Below are positions 59,982-64,000 of a stretch of DNA of 64,000 nucleotides, in pieces (the first letter of the stretch is position 1; each line of letters begins with the position of its first letter). Made by a program: the position numbers and the translations under genes. The DNA comes from Paenibacillus sp. J5C2022. GTDB taxonomy: Bacteria > Bacillota > Bacilli > Paenibacillales > Paenibacillaceae. The stretch covers positions 1 to 64,000 of the forward strand of contig NZ_JAOQJC010000026.1 of the NCBI RefSeq assembly GCF_025567625.1. Reading direction: 5' to 3'. The notes beneath the pieces are model-generated. The model was not told the origin of the DNA, searched no databases, and saw only the letters and a list, made by a program, of their open reading frames with translations.

Positions 59982-60000
59982 GCCACTTAGGATGAGTGGC
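59982..60000 (+). promoter_or_regulatory. Possible CsrA-binding hairpin after csrA2
   Basis: GCCACT-TAGGATG-AGTGGC is a 6-bp perfect stem with AGGA in the loop, 20 bases after the csrA2 stop. A weaker one, GAAG-CGGAGTGC-CTTC (59965-59980), lies just before. On a csrA2-hag transcript both would be CsrA targets or decoys. Confidence 0.5.
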
Positions 60001-60094
60001 GTGTGTCATGGAAGATAGTGCTTATGTCCTGTCGGAATGAATTCGAGTCGGCGCGCAACTTGAGATCATTCATCAGGGGATAAGAGGCGTGAAC

Positions 60095-60137
60095 GAATAC
60101 AAACGGATGTGTATTCAAAAACAAATGACACGGAGGT
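60095..60137 (+). promoter_or_regulatory. hag leader: two likely CsrA sites, one over the Shine-Dalgarno
   Basis: GAATACA-AACGGATG-TGTATTC (60095-60116) is a perfect 7-bp stem with GGA in the loop, close to the known CsrA consensus. The second site is ACACGGAGG (about 60128-60136), where GGA is part of the hag Shine-Dalgarno. B. subtilis hag also has two CsrA sites, one over the ribosome binding site; here the layout is parallel. Confidence 0.7.
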
Positions 60138-60145
60138 AATGAAAC

Positions 60146-62713
60146 ATGAGAATTAATCACAACATCGCCGCATTAAACACTAATCGCCAGTTAGCGGCAA
60201 ACGGCTTCAACTCTTCCAAAAACCTGGAAAAGCTTTCTTCTGGTCTTCGCATTAACCGGGCGGGCGATGATGCCGCCGGACTTGCCATCTCGGAGAAAAT
60301 GCGCGGACAGATTCGCGGACTGGAGCAAGCGACCCGCAATGCGCAAGATGGCATCTCCCTTATTCAAACTGCGGAAGGCGCATTAAACGAGACGCATTCC
60401 ATCTTGCAGCGCATGCGCGAGCTCGCAACACAATCAGCCAATGATACCAACACAACGAAGGACCGTGAAGCGATTCAGGAGGAAATGAATCAATTGTCGT
60501 CCGAGATCAATCGGATTGCCAATACGACGGAGTTCAATACAAGAAAAATACTGAATGGCGATATTTCCGTGAACGGTGTCATGAAGCAATTGGACGGCAG
60601 TGAGACGGTAAGCGCCAATCTGGCTAACCTGAAGGTGGATGACAATGCCGCTACGGCCAATGGCGATTATAAAATAGAAATAACGAACCAAGGTGGTCAA
60701 ACGGTTCAGAATGTCGGCGACAACGTGCTTGCGGGTACGGGCGTGAACGGTGTCTCCGAGTATTCAGGCGCGGATGAAGATCTAGATCTTGCGGAAGGCA
60801 ACTATAAAGTTGTTGTTCAGAGCACTTCGGCGAAATCGACAAGCAGCGTAGCGGACGATGCTGTCAATGGCGTTCTGAACTCAACTGGCGGCAATAATCC
60901 GGTTACAATTGACGCCAACTCTGTCTTGGCGAACGGCACGGGTTATGAAGTTGAAGTGACGAAGACGACGGCTATTAATGCCACAGCGGTTAGCGGCGGC
61001 GGCATCTCCAATGTGAATGCCGACAATGGGACGGATGCTTCAGAGGGAACATATGTCATCACGTCCTCCGCTGCGGTAACGGCTGGCGACGGCGCTGGCG
61101 CTGCGGACAAAGACCTTATGGATAATGGAGTAATCAGCAATGTCACGATCGAATCAAATTCCGCTTACAATAACGCTACCGGCTACAAAATAGCTGTAAC
61201 GCAAACGGACGGAGACGAGACGGATGGCAGCATCTCCTTCACATTCGAGCTCCAGGATTCGACGGGTACTGCCATTGCGGGTGCAACGGCTACAACGACA
61301 GTCACCTCTTCATCAGGCTCAACGCAAATTAAAATCGGCGATGTTACATTCGATGCGGATCTCTCTCAACTATGGGCGAGCGATACTTCAGGCGATGCCA
61401 CGGCGGGCAGCTTGGATGCCGGTGAAGTTGAGCTTACAATCGGCAACAAAATATCCGTAACGCAAAGCGCAACTGGCGACACGCAAGAGGTTGTAGTAGC
61501 TGATGGTGCGGCTAGTGCTACACAATCCTTCACATTCAGCGACGGCGGCGAGCTGAAGCTGGATGTAGCGGATGACGCTGGACAGTTCACACGCGGCAAT
61601 ACGTACACTACGACAGTCTCGTATGACGATACGTATTCGATTCAAATGCGTGAAACAGATGGTACGACAGCTCGTGGCGCAGCTGTTACGCTAACGGAAT
61701 CCGACCTGACGGACCCTAATAATTTGACAAATATTCAAGTTGGCGATGCCGGCGATGGCGTGCAGATCGATCTGGACCTCGCTAAGCTGAATGCATTGAC
61801 TAGCGGTACGACTGCAACTACAACGTTCGATGTAGGCACATCGACTGCATTCACTGCACAGCTGCAGCAAGCGGACGGCTCGGCAGTGGCAGGTGCAGGC
61901 TCCTATGCTCTGACGGGAACAGGAGCTACTGAGAAAATCGACCTTGGCTTCAATGTGAGCCTGGATTACGACGGTACGACACTTGCAGCGGGCGACACAT
62001 TCTTCTCCGTGAAAGACGTTACAACTGCCGACGACTACAGAATGTCCTTGCTGCGTGATTCGGACGGCAACGGATCATTCGAGACTACGGATGTGAACGA
62101 GCAGGCATTCGCATTGGGTGATACGGTTACACTTGGTTCCTCCGGCGTAAGTATCGATACGACTACGTCCACGACAACTGCCGACAATGCGACATTCACT
62201 GTAGAGAACGGTGTAACGGACAACTCCTTATCCATGCAGATCGGTGCGAACAGCGGTCAAACCTTGTCGATTGAAATTGCAGACATGCGCTCGCAAGCCT
62301 TGAAGGTAACAGGCGATACGGCAAGCTCGACGATTACCGCATCTGACGGAAAAGAGGCTATTCTGACCTCAACGAAGACGGTTACGAATGGCAGCAGCAG
62401 CATGGAATATTCGCTCGATATTAGCTCGGCGGATAAGGCCTCTGCGGCTATATCCGTTCTTGATGATGCGATTAATTCAGTATCGACTGTTCGCTCCAAG
62501 CTGGGTGCTTATCAAAACCGTCTGGAGCATACAATTAACAACTTGGGAACCTCGGCAGAGAACTTGACTGCGGCTGAATCCCGTATCCGTGACGTAGACA
62601 TGGCTAAAGAGATGATGGAGTTCACGAAGAACAACATTCTGTCTCAAGCAGCACAAGCCATGCTGGCACAAGCCAATCAGCGGCCGCAAGGTGTCCTGCA
62701 ATTGCTTGGCTAA
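60146..62713 (+). CDS. hag: Flagellin, very large
   Basis: An 855-residue flagellin. The conserved D0/D1 ends are intact: MRINHNIAALNTNRQLAANG and INRAGDDAAGLAISEKMRGQ at the N terminus, and LGAYQNRLEHTINNLGTSAE and ILSQAAQAMLAQANQRPQGV at the C terminus. About 600 residues between (150-765) form a Thr/Ala/Gly/Asp-rich variable region with no Cys; usual flagellins are 270-500 residues. It would form the outer filament surface. CACGGAGGTAATGAAAC precedes the ATG. Confidence 0.96.
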   Translation: MRINHNIAALNTNRQLAANGFNSSKNLEKLSSGLRINRAGDDAAGLAISEKMRGQIRGLEQATRNAQDGISLIQTAEGALNETHSILQRMRELATQSANDTNTTKDREAIQEEMNQLSSEINRIANTTEFNTRKILNGDISVNGVMKQLDGSETVSANLANLKVDDNAATANGDYKIEITNQGGQTVQNVGDNVLAGTGVNGVSEYSGADEDLDLAEGNYKVVVQSTSAKSTSSVADDAVNGVLNSTGGNNPVTIDANSVLANGTGYEVEVTKTTAINATAVSGGGISNVNADNGTDASEGTYVITSSAAVTAGDGAGAADKDLMDNGVISNVTIESNSAYNNATGYKIAVTQTDGDETDGSISFTFELQDSTGTAIAGATATTTVTSSSGSTQIKIGDVTFDADLSQLWASDTSGDATAGSLDAGEVELTIGNKISVTQSATGDTQEVVVADGAASATQSFTFSDGGELKLDVADDAGQFTRGNTYTTTVSYDDTYSIQMRETDGTTARGAAVTLTESDLTDPNNLTNIQVGDAGDGVQIDLDLAKLNALTSGTTATTTFDVGTSTAFTAQLQQADGSAVAGAGSYALTGTGATEKIDLGFNVSLDYDGTTLAAGDTFFSVKDVTTADDYRMSLLRDSDGNGSFETTDVNEQAFALGDTVTLGSSGVSIDTTTSTTTADNATFTVENGVTDNSLSMQIGANSGQTLSIEIADMRSQALKVTGDTASSTITASDGKEAILTSTKTVTNGSSSMEYSLDISSADKASAAISVLDDAINSVSTVRSKLGAYQNRLEHTINNLGTSAENLTAAESRIRDVDMAKEMMEFTKNNILSQAAQAMLAQANQRPQGVLQLLG

Positions 62714-62733
62714 TTGGTCGCAGCTTTTACAAG

Positions 62734-62764
62734 GAGACTCTAGAAGCCTAGAGTCTCTTTTTTT
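62734..62764 (+). terminator. Terminator after hag
   Basis: GAGACTCTAG-AAGC-CTAGAGTCTC followed by seven T residues, 20 bases after hag. Confidence 0.92.
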
Positions 62765-62830
62765 CTACTCTCCAGGGTCCATGAATGTATGGCTTCAACA
62801 TTATTAGCAGAAAAGAAATGAGGAGTGGTC

Positions 62831-63193
62831 ATGATGAAGGATCAGAATACGATGAGCAGATTGCGAGACTTGGCAAATACTTGCGACGAAGCCATTCAGC
62901 AGCTAATACAACAGTTGAATAAGGGTCAGTTGGATGGCAGCATAGCGTTGTTTACCGACATTGTCGCGGCTTGCTATTCGATGGAGGCTTCACTGCGGGC
63001 AATGTCTGCGCAATACGATATTAGCGGTATGGAAGAAGTTATAGTCGCTTTGCGTGGAGCCTTGTCCGAGCTTACGGCAGCTTACGAGCAGCAGCAGCTG
63101 TTGCTAGCGCAGCAATTGGCGGTTGAAGAGGTTCAACCGGCCTATCGGGAGTGGAAGGAGAAGGCTGACATGCTATTGTCTTCCTCCCTCTGA
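62831..63193 (+). CDS. Hypothetical helical protein downstream of hag
   Basis: A 120-residue, all-helical protein (RLRDLANTCDEAIQQLIQQL; ELTAAYEQQQLLLAQQLAVE) not assigned to a known family. Its size, helix content and place after hag recall flagellar export chaperones such as FliT or FliS, but no motif proves it. AGGAG lies five bases before the ATG at 62831; ATG 62834 is also possible. Confidence 0.65.
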   Translation: MMKDQNTMSRLRDLANTCDEAIQQLIQQLNKGQLDGSIALFTDIVAACYSMEASLRAMSAQYDISGMEEVIVALRGALSELTAAYEQQQLLLAQQLAVEEVQPAYREWKEKADMLLSSSL

Positions 63194-63268
63194 AGAGCGG
63201 TTGAAATTTTGCCCATCCTGGGGTAGACTTTGGGAATAATCAACTAGGATAGGAAGCGAAAACAACGT

Positions 63269-63436
63269 ATGTATTGTGTATGTAAACCGTGTATTGAGAA
63301 GGCTTTGGAGCGATTTGTCGATGAGTATGAGGACGCGCCGGATGTGGTGGATTTGAAGGAAACGAAATTTGCGGACTGGGACCCTCCGCGCAAGTGCGAC
63401 TTCTGCGATGAGGCAGCCGCCTACTTGGTGGTGTAG
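63269..63436 (+). CDS. Small Cys-rich CxxH/CxxC-type protein
   Basis: A 55-residue protein: MYCVCKPCIEKALERFVDEY at the start and CDFCDEAAAYLVV at the end. Two Cys clusters (CVCKPC and CDFC) suggest zinc binding. This matches the small CxxH/CxxC family found just before rlmH in Bacilli, here with Cys in place of His. Its stop is three bases before rlmH, so the two are likely coupled. AGGAAGCGAAAACAAC lies upstream. Confidence 0.75.
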   Translation: MYCVCKPCIEKALERFVDEYEDAPDVVDLKETKFADWDPPRKCDFCDEAAAYLVV

Positions 63437-63439
63437 CCG

Positions 63440-63919
63440 ATGCATATACAGATAGCGGCTGTCGGGAAGCTGAAGGAGAAGTATCTGGTGCTTGGCATAG
63501 CGGAGTATGCCAAGCGGCTCGGGCCTTACGTGAAGCTGACGCTCACGGAAGTGCCCGATGAGCGCGCCCCGGAGACGATGAGTCCGGCGGAGGAAGCTGC
63601 TGTGCGCGAGCGGGAGGGGGAGCGGCTGCTGGCGCAGCTGAAGCCGGACGCCCATGTCGTCGCGCTTGCACTCGACGGCGAGCTCTGGTCCAGCGAGGAT
63701 CTCGCGGGCCAGCTCGACAAGTTAGCCACGTATGGGCGGAGCCACGTGGCTTTCGTCATTGGCGGGAGCACGGGGCTTGCTCCCGCGGTGCTGAAGCGCG
63801 CCCAGCAGAAGCTGAGCTTCGGGCGCATGACCCTGCCGCATCAGCTGATGCGGCTCGTTCTGGTGGAGCAGATTTACCGGGCGGTGAAGATTAATCGGGG
63901 TGAACCGTACCATAAGTAG
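63440..63919 (+). CDS. rlmH: 23S rRNA pseudouridine-1915 N3-methyltransferase RlmH
   Basis: A 159-residue SPOUT methyltransferase: MHIQIAAVGKLKEKYLVLGI, ALDGELWSSEDLA, FVIGGSTGLAPAVLKRAQQK and the C-terminal VEQIYRAVKINRGEPYHK, all family motifs. It methylates pseudouridine 1915 in helix 69 of 23S rRNA. Full length and intact. Confidence 0.97.
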   Translation: MHIQIAAVGKLKEKYLVLGIAEYAKRLGPYVKLTLTEVPDERAPETMSPAEEAAVREREGERLLAQLKPDAHVVALALDGELWSSEDLAGQLDKLATYGRSHVAFVIGGSTGLAPAVLKRAQQKLSFGRMTLPHQLMRLVLVEQIYRAVKINRGEPYHK

Positions 63920-64000
63920 CGTCAAGTTTTTTTGGGTCAAACGTGCAGAAGCCTGAAAAAGCGTGATGGCTGGCATGGGCTTGGGGTGTCATTGCTTCCT

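Noticed and set aside
63740..63755. CCACGTGG palindrome inside rlmH as parS
   Set aside because: Flanks do not match parS and the sequence is coding.

Overview
The window is the chromosomal origin region of a low-GC-skewed, moderately GC-rich endospore-forming Firmicute. Gene content and order fit the Paenibacillaceae (Paenibacillus or Cohnella-like): rnpA-rpmH-oriC-dnaA-dnaN-yaaA-recF-remB-gyrB-gyrA on one side, and spoIIIJ-jag-mnmE-mnmG-rsmG-noc-parA-parB, rpsF-ssb-rpsR, gdpP-rplI-dnaB-purA, walRKHIJ-htrA and rlmH on the other. Spore genes (spoIIIJ, yyaC, YheC/YheD family) and ribosome binding sites close to AAGGAGG support this. Species cannot be read from the sequence alone.

Layout. 1-340: promoter and leader of an rRNA operon leaving the window to the left, and a strong terminator. 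341-11348 (minus strand): HD-GYP-like gene, gyrA, gyrB, remB, recF, yaaA, dnaN, dnaA, with one plus-strand YheC-type gene between the two gyrase genes. 9860-11760: bipartite oriC, with an unwinding module (DnaA-trios and a DnaA box) between dnaA and dnaN and a row of DnaA boxes upstream of dnaA. 11931-25400 (mostly plus): ribosomal protein L34, RNase P protein, membrane insertase, tRNA-modification genes, and the Noc/ParA/ParB segregation locus with two perfect parS sites, ending in a mechanosensitive channel and a tRNA-Ser. 25400-27300 is a looser accessory stretch. 27326-28513: S6-SSB-S18. 28779-39440: ion transport block (SulP, UspA, KtrAB, and an mrp operon with a fused mrpA-mrpB). 40100-47858: LCP enzyme, CBS protein, GdpP (c-di-AMP phosphodiesterase), L9, DnaB, PurA. 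48037-58396: cell-wall M23 peptidase, the WalRK two-component system with its accessory genes, and HtrA.

58397-63919 is the most unusual part. A 715-bp element with 12-bp terminal inverted repeats and an 8-bp flanking direct repeat carries six copies of a 113-bp tandem repeat. It sits just upstream of two tandem, short csrA paralogs, which are followed by a very large flagellin gene. The leaders of the second csrA and of hag contain several small hairpins with GGA in the loop, the form of RNA that CsrA binds, and a flagellar-sigma-like promoter lies between the two csrA genes. No fliW is visible. The picture is a compact post-transcriptional flagellin control locus.

Other points worth attention are a structured 118-bp duplication between rpmH and rnpA, an operator palindrome covering a promoter near 26.2 kb, an S6:S18-type leader at rpsF, and a structured leader with a terminator-like hairpin before the mrp operon.
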